From Rhodoferax sp. OV413 (GTDB lineage: Bacteria > Pseudomonadota > Gammaproteobacteria > Burkholderiales > Burkholderiaceae_C), in the NCBI RefSeq assembly GCF_900104385.1, contig NZ_FNJA01000009.1:1-64000 (forward strand): a stretch of 64,000 nt of DNA, in the 5' to 3' direction. Both the position numbers and the translations under genes were made by a program. Below, in pieces: positions 55,322 to 63,675 of the stretch. Every line of letters begins with the position of its first letter. Position 1 is the first letter of the stretch. The notes under the pieces are model-generated. The model was not told the DNA's origin. It made no database searches and saw nothing but the letters and a program-made list of their open reading frames with translations.

Positions 55322-56243
55322 GGCGCGGCGGGGTCGTAGCTACAAAGCGCAGCACGGCGTCTACCATTTCACCCGCGACGGGCAGCGACGGGTCGACATA
55401 CGCAGCCTGCTGCAAAGCCGGGTCAGCCGGCACCATCTTCAATACATGGTTCATGCCCTGGACAACACAGAGCTTGGCATCTGGCTTGGCCCTCCGCAGA
55501 GCCAACGCATCGGGCACGCCTACCTGCAAGTCGGTCGTGCCCTGCACCACCAAGGCAGGCAGGCCCAGAACGGCAAAAGCCTGCGCAGGATCATGCGCAA
55601 ACCACGACCGTAAATAAGGCAGCACGCTGGGCCGGTACAAAGACGCCAGTGCGGTTGGAATCGCAGGGACTTCCTGCCCCTGCTCCAACGCCGACAAAAT
55701 CGCTTCGTTCGCCTGCACCAGCCCAGGCTCTGGCAGCCCTGCCAGCTGTTGCCGCAGCACATCCGATCCTCGCCGGCCCGGCCCGGCAACCGAGATGAAC
55801 GCCCGCGCCGAGCTTTCTTTGGCTGCCAGCATGCCAACCAGCGAGCCTTCGCTGTGGCCAAAAACGAACACCGATGCAAAGCGATCATCGGCCAACAGCA
55901 TGTGGATCCAGGCGGCCGCATCTTCCACGTAGGTGTCAAAACGCAAATCGGCTTCGCAAGAAGCCGCAGCAGCGCTGGCCGCGACACCGCGCTTGTCGTA
56001 ACACAGCGATGCCACACCCGCCTGCGCCAGGGCCTGAGCCAGCATCTTCAGGCTGTCGTTTCTAGCTTGGATACGGGTGCTATTGCCATCCCTGTCCGTG
56101 GGGCCGGAGCCCGCGATCACCAGAACCACGGCAGGCGTGGGACTCCCCTCCGTGGGCAGGCGCAGTGAGCCGTGGAGCTCGCCGGTGCTGGTTTTCAGTA
56201 CGACGGCATCACAGCGCGGCGTACCCACGTGGTGCTCAGGCAA
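55299..56243 (-). CDS. Alpha/beta hydrolase
   Basis: A 314-residue hydrolase with [17 protein letters not shown] (oxyanion region), [11 protein letters not shown], nucleophile elbow [16 protein letters not shown] (about residue 127) and a C-terminal His in [13 protein letters not shown]. It resembles the serine-aminopeptidase-S33/acyl-peptidase-like esterases. Predicted cytoplasmic; substrate unknown. It overlaps the NIPSNAP gene start-to-end by 8 bp (likely co-transcribed) and the dehydratase gene tail-to-tail by 23 bp. Its base composition is less G+C-biased than that of its neighbours. Confidence 0.85.
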   Translation of the reverse strand: MPEHHVGTPRCDAVVLKTSTGELHGSLRLPTEGSPTPAVVLVIAGSGPTDRDGNSTRIQARNDSLKMLAQALAQAGVASLCYDKRGVAASAAAASCEADLRFDTYVEDAAAWIHMLLADDRFASVFVFGHSEGSLVGMLAAKESSARAFISVAGPGRRGSDVLRQQLAGLPEPGLVQANEAILSALEQGQEVPAIPTALASLYRPSVLPYLRSWFAHDPAQAFAVLGLPALVVQGTTDLQVGVPDALALRRAKPDAKLCVVQGMNHVLKMVPADPALQQAAYVDPSLPVAGEMVDAVLRFVATTPPRLRSPAPG

Positions 56244-56541
56244 ATACCGGCCGGAAAAAGCTGCGCTCGTAGCTCAGGATGCAGCGGGTCTCCTCGGCAT
56301 AGCGAAATGCCGCCTGGCATTCGGGGTCTTGCAGGGACTCGGCGCGGTAGACCTCGTAGTCCGTCAGCGACGGGAAAGTAAACATCGCCAGCGCAATATT
56401 GTTCGCCCCTTCGGAGGGCAGAAAGTAGCCGTGGTGCTGGCCGCCGAACTTTTCGACCAGCGGAATCCACAGCTTGCCGTAGTGCTCAAACTCCTGGAGC
56501 TTGTAGGGGTCGATGACGTAGCGCAAGTAGCAGGTGACCAT
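56236..56541 (-). CDS. NIPSNAP family protein
   Basis: A 101-residue small protein with a ferredoxin-like dimeric alpha/beta-barrel fold. MVTCYLRYVIDPYKLQEFEH, KFGGQHHGYFLPSEGANNIA and FPSLTDYEVYRAESLQDPEC are typical of bacterial NIPSNAP proteins. Function in bacteria is unknown, though they often sit beside hydrolases or oxygenases. It is translationally coupled to the following hydrolase (8-bp overlap). Confidence 0.88.
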   Translation of the reverse strand: MVTCYLRYVIDPYKLQEFEHYGKLWIPLVEKFGGQHHGYFLPSEGANNIALAMFTFPSLTDYEVYRAESLQDPECQAAFRYAEETRCILSYERSFFRPVFA

Positions 56542-56580
56542 GGGTGGAATCCGTAGATAGAAGTAATGGAAGTGTTGGGA

Positions 56581-57393
56581 TTAGCTCTTCTTCGCCTGTT
56601 CGTAGAGCGGCATCACCCGGGGCAGGTTTTTCTCCATCTCGGCGATGCGGTTCTTGCCGGCCGGGTGGGTGCTGAGCCACTGGGGGGGTGCGCCCTTGTT
56701 CTGGGCACCCATTTTTTGCCACAGGGTGATGCCGGCCCGCGGGTCGAAGCCGGAGCGCGCGGCCAGCTCCAGGCCGACCAGATCGGCCTCGGTCTCGTCC
56801 GAGCGGCTGAACTGCAGGCTCAGCAGCTGCGCGCCACCGCCGATCACCGTCTGGCCCAGCTCGCCGGCGCCCAGCAGCTGGCTGAGCAGATTGGCGCCCA
56901 CATTGGTCGCCATGGACTTGCCCATGCGCTCGCGCGCATGCTCGCGCAGCGCGTGGGCGATCTCGTGTCCCATCACGGCGGCGACCTCGTCGTCGTTGAG
57001 CTTCAGCGTCTCCAGGATGCCGGTGTAGAAAGCGATCTTGCCGCCCGGCATGCACCAGGCGTTGATCTGCTGGCTGCCGATCAGGTTCACCTCCCACTGC
57101 CAATCGCGGGCGCGCGGGTTCCAGGCCGTGGCGTGGGGAATGATGCGCTGGGCAATCCGGCGCAGCCGCACCAGCTGCGGGTGGTCGGCCGGGGCCAGGG
57201 CGTTTTGCTGTTTGGCCTGCTGCAGGGTCTGCAGGTACTGGGTCTTGGCGGTCTGCTCCACGCTTTCGGCCGGCACCAGCTTGGAGAAGGCCGAGTTGCC
57301 CCCGACCTCCACGCCGTCCCGGGCCCACGCCGCCGGCCCAGCCAGCAGCGCCATGCCCAACACCACAGGTCCTAATCCACGCATTACAGCCAT
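56581..57393 (-). CDS. M48-family zinc metalloprotease, exported
   Basis: A 270-residue protease from ATG 57391-57393 (MAVMRGLGPVVLGMALLAG; another ATG three codons later is possible). The signal peptide is cleaved near AAWARD. The zinc site is VMGHEIAHALREHARERMG (HExxH, about residue 132) with the third ligand Glu in SRSDETEADLVGLELAAR. STHPAGKNRIAEMEKNL near the end is typical of LoiP/YcaL-like periplasmic members that act in outer-membrane protein quality control. It is divergent from the MFS gene with 37 bp between starts. Confidence 0.92.
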   Translation of the reverse strand: MAVMRGLGPVVLGMALLAGPAAWARDGVEVGGNSAFSKLVPAESVEQTAKTQYLQTLQQAKQQNALAPADHPQLVRLRRIAQRIIPHATAWNPRARDWQWEVNLIGSQQINAWCMPGGKIAFYTGILETLKLNDDEVAAVMGHEIAHALREHARERMGKSMATNVGANLLSQLLGAGELGQTVIGGGAQLLSLQFSRSDETEADLVGLELAARSGFDPRAGITLWQKMGAQNKGAPPQWLSTHPAGKNRIAEMEKNLPRVMPLYEQAKKS

Positions 57394-57430
57394 CCGGGTT
57401 CCCCTTGAATACTGCACGTATTATTCCCGC

Positions 57431-58783
57431 ATGAACCCTCAGAGCCCGACCCTCGCCACGAATGCCCCTGCCCCCGTCCGCTGGATCGACACCCTGAAGG
57501 TCTACCGCGAGCCGGCCACGCTGCGCATGCTGTCGCTGGGCTTCTCGGCCGGCCTGCCGCTGCTGCTGGTGCTGGGCACGCTGGGCTTCTGGCTGCGCGA
57601 GGCCGGCATCGACCGCACCACCATCGGCTACCTGAGCTGGGTCGGCCTGGCCTACGGCTTCAAATGGGCCTGGGCGCCGCTGGTCGACCGGCTGCCGATT
57701 CCCATCCTGACCCGGCTGCTGGGCCGCCGGCGCAGCTGGCTGCTGCTGGCCCAGGCTGGCATCATGCTCGGCCTGTTCGGCATGGCCAGCAGCGACCCGC
57801 AGCTGGCGCTGGACCGCGTCGTCTGGTGCGCGCTGGCGGTGGCGTTCTGCTCGGCCACGCAAGACATTGCGCTGGACGCGTTCCGCATCGAGTCGGCCAA
57901 CACCGAGCGCCAGGCCGCGCTGGCCGCCGCCTACCAGACCGGCTACCGGCTGGCGATGATCTGGGCCGGCGCCGGCGTGCTGTGGATCGCCGCCCGGGCT
58001 GAAGTGGCCGGCGCGGTGGTCAGCTACCAGCCCGGCGCCTGGCAAACCGCCTACGGGGTGATGGCCGCGTCGATGCTGGTCGGGGTACTCACCGTGCTGC
58101 TGTCCAGCGAGCCCGCACGCCGGATCCTGCCGCCGGCCCGCAATGCCCGGGCCTGGCTGCGCGAGGTGCTGGTCGAGCCGTTTGCCGACTTCCTGCGCCG
58201 CTACCGCGGCCAGGCGCTGCTGATACTGGCGCTGATCGCCACCTACCGCATCAGCGACGTGGTGATGGGCATCATGGCCAATCCGTTCTACGTGGACATG
58301 GGTTACACCAAGGACGAGGTGGCGGCGGTGACCAAGGTGTTCGGCGTCATCATGACCCTGGTGGGCGCCTTCATTGGCGGCGTGCTGTCGATGCGCCTGG
58401 GCGTGATGCGGGTGCTGATGCTGGGCGCGGTGCTCAGCGCCGCCAGCAACCTGCTGTTCGCCTGGCTGGGCACGCGCGGCCACGACCTGCAGGCGCTGAT
58501 CTGGGTGGTGTCGGCCGACAACCTGGCCGGCGGCGTTGCCTCGGCGGCCTTCATCGCCTATCTTTCGAGCCTGACCAATGTGAACTACTCGGCCACCCAG
58601 TACGCGCTGTTCAGCTCGATGATGCTGCTGCTGCCGAAATGGCTGGCCGGCTTCTCCGGCAAGTTTGTCGACGCCTACGGCTATAGCCAGTTCTTCACAT
58701 CGACCGCGCTGCTGGGCGTGCCGGTGCTGCTGCTGGTGGCTTTGGCATCCAGAGTAAAAACGCCTGCAGCGCAATCAGAATAA
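57431..58783 (+). CDS. AmpG-like MFS permease
   Basis: A 450-residue, 12-helix transporter of the AmpG-like MFS branch. LSLGFSAGLPLLLVLGTLGF, GYLSWVGLAYGFKWAWAPLVDR, FCSATQDIALDAFRIE and YQTGYRLAMIWAGAG match muropeptide permeases (anhydro-N-acetylmuramyl peptides). The N-terminal 25 residues are Pro/Ala-rich. ATG 57431 follows TATTAT (57419-57424), a possible -10 box six bases away. The last codons (about PAAQSE and the stop) lie within a family 1 repeat (58757-58809), so the repeat has redefined the C-terminus. Peptidoglycan recycling is the likely role. Confidence 0.9.
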   Translation: MNPQSPTLATNAPAPVRWIDTLKVYREPATLRMLSLGFSAGLPLLLVLGTLGFWLREAGIDRTTIGYLSWVGLAYGFKWAWAPLVDRLPIPILTRLLGRRRSWLLLAQAGIMLGLFGMASSDPQLALDRVVWCALAVAFCSATQDIALDAFRIESANTERQAALAAAYQTGYRLAMIWAGAGVLWIAARAEVAGAVVSYQPGAWQTAYGVMAASMLVGVLTVLLSSEPARRILPPARNARAWLREVLVEPFADFLRRYRGQALLILALIATYRISDVVMGIMANPFYVDMGYTKDEVAAVTKVFGVIMTLVGAFIGGVLSMRLGVMRVLMLGAVLSAASNLLFAWLGTRGHDLQALIWVVSADNLAGGVASAAFIAYLSSLTNVNYSATQYALFSSMMLLLPKWLAGFSGKFVDAYGYSQFFTSTALLGVPVLLLVALASRVKTPAAQSE

Positions 58784-58809
58784 GCGCAAGTAGCTATAAA
58801 CTAGATAGC
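58757..58809 (+). repeat. Intergenic palindromic repeat, family 1, copy 11 (enters a gene)
   Basis: GCCTGCAGCGC, a spacer, AAGCGCAAGTAGCTATAAAC and AGATAGC. Its left half is the end of the AmpG-like reading frame, including the stop codon at 58781-58783. Confidence 0.85.
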
Positions 58810-58840
58810 AAAAGTTGAATCGCCATGCCTCACGGCGAAA

Positions 58841-58946
58841 GACAAGCCTTCCAGAAACACCGCAGAACTGGCTCCGCCAGGCTGCTGGTGTTGCCCCCAG
58901 CAAGGGGGTTGGCGAAAAGTGCGCAGCACTGTAGCCTGGGGGTGTA
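58841..58946 (-). repeat. Dispersed repeat family 2, copy B
   Basis: Inverse copy of 24210-24313. On the minus strand it reads CACCCCCAGGCT, CGCCAACCCCCTTGC then GGGGGC, ACACCAG, GGCGGAGCC, TCTGGAAGG and TGTC. With copy 11 of family 1 it occupies most of the 287-bp gap before the response-regulator gene; the remaining 120 bp show no further structure. Confidence 0.8.
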
Positions 58947-59070
58947 AGCAGTTTTGTGTTTACTTAACTTTACGGTGGCTTCAACCGGGCTTGGCTGCAA
59001 AGGCGCACCATCGTCTTTACAAACCCTCTCCAACCCCGTTTCCTCCACCTGACTACAAGACTGGCACCCC

Positions 59071-59787
59071 ATGAGCGCACACCTGCTAATGATCGAAGAC
59101 GACACCCGCCTGGCCGGCATGGTCGGTGAATACCTGGGCCAGTCCGGGTTTACCGTCGCCCATTCGCCCACCGCCAACGGCGGGCTCGACATGCTGGGTG
59201 GCCAGCCCAGCACCAGCACCCCCGACCTGGTGATCCTGGACCTGATGCTGCCCGACATGGACGGACTGGAAGTCTGCCGCCGCATCCGCACCACCTCGGG
59301 CGATATTTCGCAAATCCCTATCCTGATGCTGACCGCCAAGGGCGACCCGCTGGACCGCATCATCGGCCTGGAACTCGGCGCCGACGACTACCTGCCCAAG
59401 CCCTTCGAGCCGCGCGAGCTGCTGGCTCGCATCCGTGCCATCCTGCGCCGCCGCATCGACGGTACCGCCACGCCACACAAGGTGCTGCGCTTCGGCACGC
59501 TGGAGATCGACCGCGACGCGCGCTCGGTGTCCGTCAGCGGCCAGCCCTGCGACTTGACGGCCTACCAGTTCGACCTGCTGGTAACCCTGGCCGAGCGCGC
59601 CGGCCGGGTGCTGACCCGCGACCAGATCATGGAAGCCGTGCGCGGCCGCGAACTCGAAGCCTTTGACCGCTCCATCGACGTGCACATGGGCCGCATCCGC
59701 GCCGCCATCGAAGCCGACCCGAAGAACCCGCGCCGCATCGTCACCGTGCGCGGCGCCGGCTACGTGTTCGCCAAACAGCAGGATTGA
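59071..59787 (+). CDS. OmpR-family response regulator
   Basis: A 238-residue regulator. The receiver domain has the phospho-Asp in LVILDLMLPDMDG (about residue 57), acidic pair EDD and Lys in YLPKPFEPRE. The winged helix ends GRIRAAIEADPKNPRRIVTV with RGAGYVF. The order and style are those of CpxR/OmpR regulators. It is followed after 68 bp by the sensor kinase, its evident partner. Preceding DNA is occupied by repeats, so the promoter must lie in about 58950-59070. Confidence 0.92.
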   Translation: MSAHLLMIEDDTRLAGMVGEYLGQSGFTVAHSPTANGGLDMLGGQPSTSTPDLVILDLMLPDMDGLEVCRRIRTTSGDISQIPILMLTAKGDPLDRIIGLELGADDYLPKPFEPRELLARIRAILRRRIDGTATPHKVLRFGTLEIDRDARSVSVSGQPCDLTAYQFDLLVTLAERAGRVLTRDQIMEAVRGRELEAFDRSIDVHMGRIRAAIEADPKNPRRIVTVRGAGYVFAKQQD

Positions 59788-59855
59788 TTCCACGCCAGTT
59801 TCGCCCCAGCCCTTGTCTACACTTGGGCGTAACTGGAAATGGAATAACACGCTGT

Positions 59856-61142
59856 ATGCAACCCACTCTCCCCGCGCTGCTGCAGCGCCTGTACGTGCGC
59901 ATCTGGCTGGCGGTCTTGCTGGCCGTGGCGGTGCTGACCCTGCTGGTTGGCTGGGCCTGGCGCGTGGCCTCCGACCCGCCACTGCACGAACTGGTAATCC
60001 GCAACAAGGCGGGTGAAATCATCGGCAAGGGCACGACCCGGCAGCTGCGCGTCTCGCCCGATGGCGTGCAGATTGCGCCGCCGGCCAGCGCGCCGGCACC
60101 GTCGGACGGCCCCGATGACCTGGCCGAGCTGCCACCGCCGATAGCCGACGGCACCGTCATCCGCGGCCCGGAATTCGTGGTCCGCATGCACGACGGCCAG
60201 AGGGTGCTGATCCACCTGCCACGCCCCGAGCGCACCTGGTGGATGAAGCCGCCGTTCGGCTTCTTCTGGACCCTGGGCCTGGTCGGCCTGGCAATGGCGC
60301 TGGCCATGTACCCCATCATCCGGCGGCTGACGCGGCGGCTGGAATCGCTGCAGCGCAGCGTCGAGCAGTGGGGTGCGGGCGATCTGTCGGTGCGCGTGCC
60401 GATCCACGGGCGCGACGAAGCCGGCCTGCTGGCGCAGCGCTTCAACACCGCGGCCGAGCGCATCGAAACCCTGGTGGCCTCCCACAAAACCCTGCTGCAG
60501 TCGCAAAAGTCGCTGCTGGCGAATGCCTCGCACGAGCTGCGCTCGCCGCTGACGCGCATCCGCATGGGCATCGAACTGATGGGCTCGTCGCCCTCGCCCA
60601 GCTTCAAGAACGAGATCAACCGCAACATCGCCGAGCTCGACCAGCTGGTCGACGAAATCCTGCTGGCCAGCCGGCTGGACGCCAAGGAGGCCGACCTGGG
60701 CACGGTGGAAGAAGTCGACCTGATCGGCCTGGCGGCCGAAGAATGCGCGCGGCTGGACGCGGCCTTGGAGGTCGGCAGCGGCGAGGACGATGCCGAGCAG
60801 GCCTTTGTGGTGCAGGGCGTGGCCAAGCTGCTGCGCCGGGCCATCCGCAACCTGCTGGAGAACGCGCGCCGCTACACCAGCGGCGAGGTCAGCGTCAGCC
60901 TGCAGCAGCGCGGCGCGTTTGCGGTGCTGCGGGTGTTCGACCACGGCCCGGGCGTGCCGGTGGAGCTGCGCGAACGCATCTTCGAGCCCTTCTACCGCCT
61001 GCCCGGCGCCAGCGAACGCGACGGCGGCGTCGGCCTGGGCCTGGCCCTGGTCAAGTCCATCGCTGAACGGCATGGCGGCAGCGTGCGCTGCGAAGGCCGC
61101 GACGGCGGCGGCGCCTGCTTCGTCATCGAACTTCCCTGCTGA
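59856..61142 (+). CDS. Sensor histidine kinase (CpxA-like)
   Basis: A 428-residue membrane kinase: helix 1 at about residues 13-37, a short periplasmic domain rich in Pro/Ala (about 38-130), helix 2 (FGFFWTLGLVGLAMALAMYP, about 131-150), a HAMP domain, the phosphoacceptor ANASHELRSPLTRIRMGIEL (His about 225) and an ATPase domain with NLLENARRYT, FDHGPGVP and GVGLGLAL. ATG 59856 is preferred; an open frame of 24 codons before it is not membrane-protein-like. CpxA- or RstB-like in order; the signal is probably envelope stress, which is inference. Confidence 0.92.
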   Translation: MQPTLPALLQRLYVRIWLAVLLAVAVLTLLVGWAWRVASDPPLHELVIRNKAGEIIGKGTTRQLRVSPDGVQIAPPASAPAPSDGPDDLAELPPPIADGTVIRGPEFVVRMHDGQRVLIHLPRPERTWWMKPPFGFFWTLGLVGLAMALAMYPIIRRLTRRLESLQRSVEQWGAGDLSVRVPIHGRDEAGLLAQRFNTAAERIETLVASHKTLLQSQKSLLANASHELRSPLTRIRMGIELMGSSPSPSFKNEINRNIAELDQLVDEILLASRLDAKEADLGTVEEVDLIGLAAEECARLDAALEVGSGEDDAEQAFVVQGVAKLLRRAIRNLLENARRYTSGEVSVSLQQRGAFAVLRVFDHGPGVPVELRERIFEPFYRLPGASERDGGVGLGLALVKSIAERHGGSVRCEGRDGGGACFVIELPC

Positions 61143-61237
61143 ATCCACGCTGTGGGGGATAGTGCGGGCAGCGCACGAAGGGCGGCGTTGTTCCCTAGAA
61201 TGCCTTGGCCACTTTCATCCCCTGGAGACAACACCCC

Positions 61238-62287
61238 ATGAGCTACCACGCCGCTTCCGACCGCTACGCCGACAAAATGCCCTACCGCCGCACCGGCACC
61301 AGCGGCCTGAAACTGCCGGCCATCACCCTGGGCCTGTGGCACAACTTTGGCGACACCACGCCCATGGCCACCCAGCGCGCGATGCTGACCACGGCCTTTG
61401 ACCACGGCATCACCCACTTCGACCTGGCCAACAACTACGGCCCGCCCTACGGCAGCGCCGAAGCCAATTTCGGCGAGCACATGCGGCGCGACTTCAAGCC
61501 CTACCGCGACGAGCTGGTGATCTCCAGCAAGGCCGGCTACGACATGTGGCCCGGCCCCTACGGCCAGGGCGGCGGTGGCCGCAAATACGTGCTGTCCAGC
61601 CTGGACCAGAGCCTGAAGCGCATGGGCCTGGACTATGTGGACATCTTCTATTCGCACCGCTTCGACCCCGACACCCCGCTGGAAGAAACCATGGGCGCGC
61701 TGGCCACCGCGGTGCAGCAGGGCAAGGCGCTGTACGTCGGCATCTCCAGCTATTCGGCCGGCAAGACCCGCGAGGCCGCTGCGCTGCTCAAGCAGATGGG
61801 CGTGCCCTGCCTGATCCACCAGCCGTCCTACAGCATGATGAACCGCTGGATCGAGGAAGAGCTGCTCGACGCGCTAGAAGACAACGGCATGGGCTGCATC
61901 GCCTTCAGCGCCTTGGCCCAGGGCCTGCTGACCGACAAGTACCTGAACGGCATCCCGGCCAGCGCCCGCATCAACCAGCCCGGCGGCGGCTCGTTCAAGA
62001 GCGAACACCTGAGCCCGCAGAACCTGGCCCATGTGCGCGCGCTGAACGAGATGGCCCTGGCCCGCGGCCAGAGCCTGGCGCAGATGGCCATTGCCTGGGT
62101 GCTGCGCGACCCGCGCGTCACCTCGGCGCTGATCGGTGCCAGCCGGCCCGAGCAGATCGTCGAACTGGTCGGCGCTTTGAAGCAGCCCAGCTTCTCGGCC
62201 GAAGAGCTGGCCGCCATCGACCAGCACGCGGTGGACGGCGGCATCAACCTGTGGAAACGCCCGTCGACCGACCAGCGCCTGGCCTGA
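61238..62287 (+). CDS. gpr: Aldo/keto reductase, YghZ/Gpr-like
   Basis: A 349-residue NADPH-dependent reductase. The catalytic tetrad is visible: Asp and Tyr in FDLANNYGPPYGSAE, Lys in VISSKAGYDMWPGPYG (about residues 91-106) and His in VDIFYSHRFD. The glycine-rich YGQGGGGRKYVL insertion and the C-terminal ALIGASRPEQIVELVGAL are typical of E. coli YghZ (L-glyceraldehyde-3-phosphate reductase, methylglyoxal detoxification) and potassium-channel beta-subunit relatives. CTGGAGA precedes ATG 61238. The family 1 repeat at 62314 separates it from the next gene. Confidence 0.93.
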   Translation: MSYHAASDRYADKMPYRRTGTSGLKLPAITLGLWHNFGDTTPMATQRAMLTTAFDHGITHFDLANNYGPPYGSAEANFGEHMRRDFKPYRDELVISSKAGYDMWPGPYGQGGGGRKYVLSSLDQSLKRMGLDYVDIFYSHRFDPDTPLEETMGALATAVQQGKALYVGISSYSAGKTREAAALLKQMGVPCLIHQPSYSMMNRWIEEELLDALEDNGMGCIAFSALAQGLLTDKYLNGIPASARINQPGGGSFKSEHLSPQNLAHVRALNEMALARGQSLAQMAIAWVLRDPRVTSALIGASRPEQIVELVGALKQPSFSAEELAAIDQHAVDGGINLWKRPSTDQRLA

Positions 62288-62313
62288 CCACGCGGTAGCG
62301 TCAGAACCAAATC

Positions 62314-62362
62314 GGCCTCTGGCGCTTATTCCACTAGCGTTACCAGCTATTTAAAACATAGC
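62314..62362 (+). repeat. Intergenic palindromic repeat, family 1, copy 12
   Basis: GGCCTCTGGCGC, a spacer, AGCGTTACCAGCTATTTAAA and CATAGC. It lies between two co-directional genes, 26 bp after the reductase stop. Confidence 0.85.
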
Positions 62363-62466
62363 AAATCTATCTGCCGGGCTGGGTAGCACCCGGTGGTATC
62401 TGGCCGAATGCGTCATTTTTGTGAACCACAATCGGGGGATAGAAAAACCCCGCTTGAAAAGTTTCC

Positions 62467-63618
62467 ATGGCGTTAGACATCCATTTGCCCACCGTGCTGT
62501 TCCTGCACCAGACCTCGTTCATGCTCGGGGCTCTGGTGTTTGTGCAGCTGCGCCGGCAGTCGTCCGGCACCCGCGGCCTGGGCCTGCTGGCCCTGGCATT
62601 TGCGTTTCTGGCCGCTGCGTACACCTTCACCGCCTCCAGCACGCATGCGGGCCACATCGTGTTGCCTGCGCTGGTGCGGCCCCACGTCACCATGCTGTTT
62701 GCCGCGCTGGGCTACAGCCTGCTGTGGGCCGGCTTTATCGAACTGGCCGGCCGCCGGCGCTGGCAGCAGAACCGGCTGGTGCTGGTGCTGCCGCTGGGGT
62801 TGTCCCTGGTGGGCATCGCCAGCGGCTTCCCCTACGACCCCTTGCTGCGCGGCGCGGTCTACTACGTGTTTGCCAGCCTGGCCTTGGCGGTAGCGGGCTA
62901 CCGGGTGTTGCGCAACGCCCGCATCGAGCCGCTGCCGTCACGCATGCCGCTGGCCCTCTGCATGGGTTTGGGCGCGCTGTTCTACGCGGTGCGGCTGTTC
63001 GGCCTGCTCCGCGGCAGCGACTGGCTGGTGAATGTGGCCGAGGTGTTCTTCATCGAAATCCTGTGCAACTTCGGCATGGCCTTGCTGACCGTCACCCTGG
63101 TCAACGAGCGCTTGCAGCGGCGCCTGCAGCGCATGGCCCAGACCGACCCGTTGACCGGCGTGGGCAACCGGCGCTGGTTTTTGTCGCAGCTGCCGCCGCA
63201 TCCGGGCACGGGCGCGGCCCTGGTGTTGATCGACCTGGACCATTTCAAGCAAATCAACGACCGCTTTGGCCACGCCACGGGAGACGAAGTGCTGGTGGCC
63301 TGCGCCCAGTATGTGCAGGGCATGCTGCGCGAGCACGACGCGTTTGCCCGCTATGGTGGCGAGGAATTCGTGCTCTACCTACCCGAGGTCAGCAGCGCCG
63401 AAGCCCTGCAGGTGGCGGACCGGCTGCGCCAGGGCATCGCCACCCTGGTCTGCGAGCACCAGGGCCAGCGCGTGCCGGTGTCGGCCAGCATGGGCGTGGC
63501 CATGGCCACCTCGCAGGACCCGCAGTGGCAGGCGGTGCTGCACCGGGCCGACCAGGCGCTGTACGCCGCCAAAAGCGCGGGCCGCAACCGGGTTGAGAGC
63601 TATAGCACTAAGAGCTGA
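62467..63618 (+). CDS. Membrane-bound diguanylate cyclase
   Basis: A 383-residue protein with six to seven N-terminal membrane helices (about residues 10-210) and a C-terminal GGDEF domain (about 215-380). The domain begins AQTDPLTGVGNRRWFLSQLP and has an active-site YGGEEFVLY (GGEEF, about residue 300), metal Asp in LVLIDLDHFKQINDRFGHAT, and an I-site REHD five residues upstream. It should make cyclic-di-GMP and be product-inhibited. No EAL domain. The membrane part resembles the 7TM-type sensor regions of other proteobacterial cyclases; the ligand is unknown. Confidence 0.92.
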   Translation: MALDIHLPTVLFLHQTSFMLGALVFVQLRRQSSGTRGLGLLALAFAFLAAAYTFTASSTHAGHIVLPALVRPHVTMLFAALGYSLLWAGFIELAGRRRWQQNRLVLVLPLGLSLVGIASGFPYDPLLRGAVYYVFASLALAVAGYRVLRNARIEPLPSRMPLALCMGLGALFYAVRLFGLLRGSDWLVNVAEVFFIEILCNFGMALLTVTLVNERLQRRLQRMAQTDPLTGVGNRRWFLSQLPPHPGTGAALVLIDLDHFKQINDRFGHATGDEVLVACAQYVQGMLREHDAFARYGGEEFVLYLPEVSSAEALQVADRLRQGIATLVCEHQGQRVPVSASMGVAMATSQDPQWQAVLHRADQALYAAKSAGRNRVESYSTKS

Positions 63619-63621
63619 ATA

Positions 63622-63670
63622 GGCCTCTAGCGCAGTAAATACATGCGCTAACAGCTACACAATCCATAGC
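63622..63670 (+). repeat. Intergenic palindromic repeat, family 1, copy 13
   Basis: GGCCTCTAGCGC, a spacer, ATGCGCTAACAGCTACACAA and CATAGC. It starts 3 bp after the cyclase stop and ends 5 bp before the stop of the convergent GNAT gene, filling the gap. Confidence 0.9.
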
Positions 63671-63675
63671 AAGGC

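Noticed and set aside
56486-58774. 762-codon minus-strand ORF
   Set aside because: Covers the opposite strand of the MFS gene and another frame of the M48 gene; Gln/Arg/His-rich shadow.
58830-59363. 177-codon minus-strand ORF ending in the repeat
   Set aside because: Antisense to the response regulator and running into repeat family 2; the similar ORF ending near 24169 is also repeat-derived.
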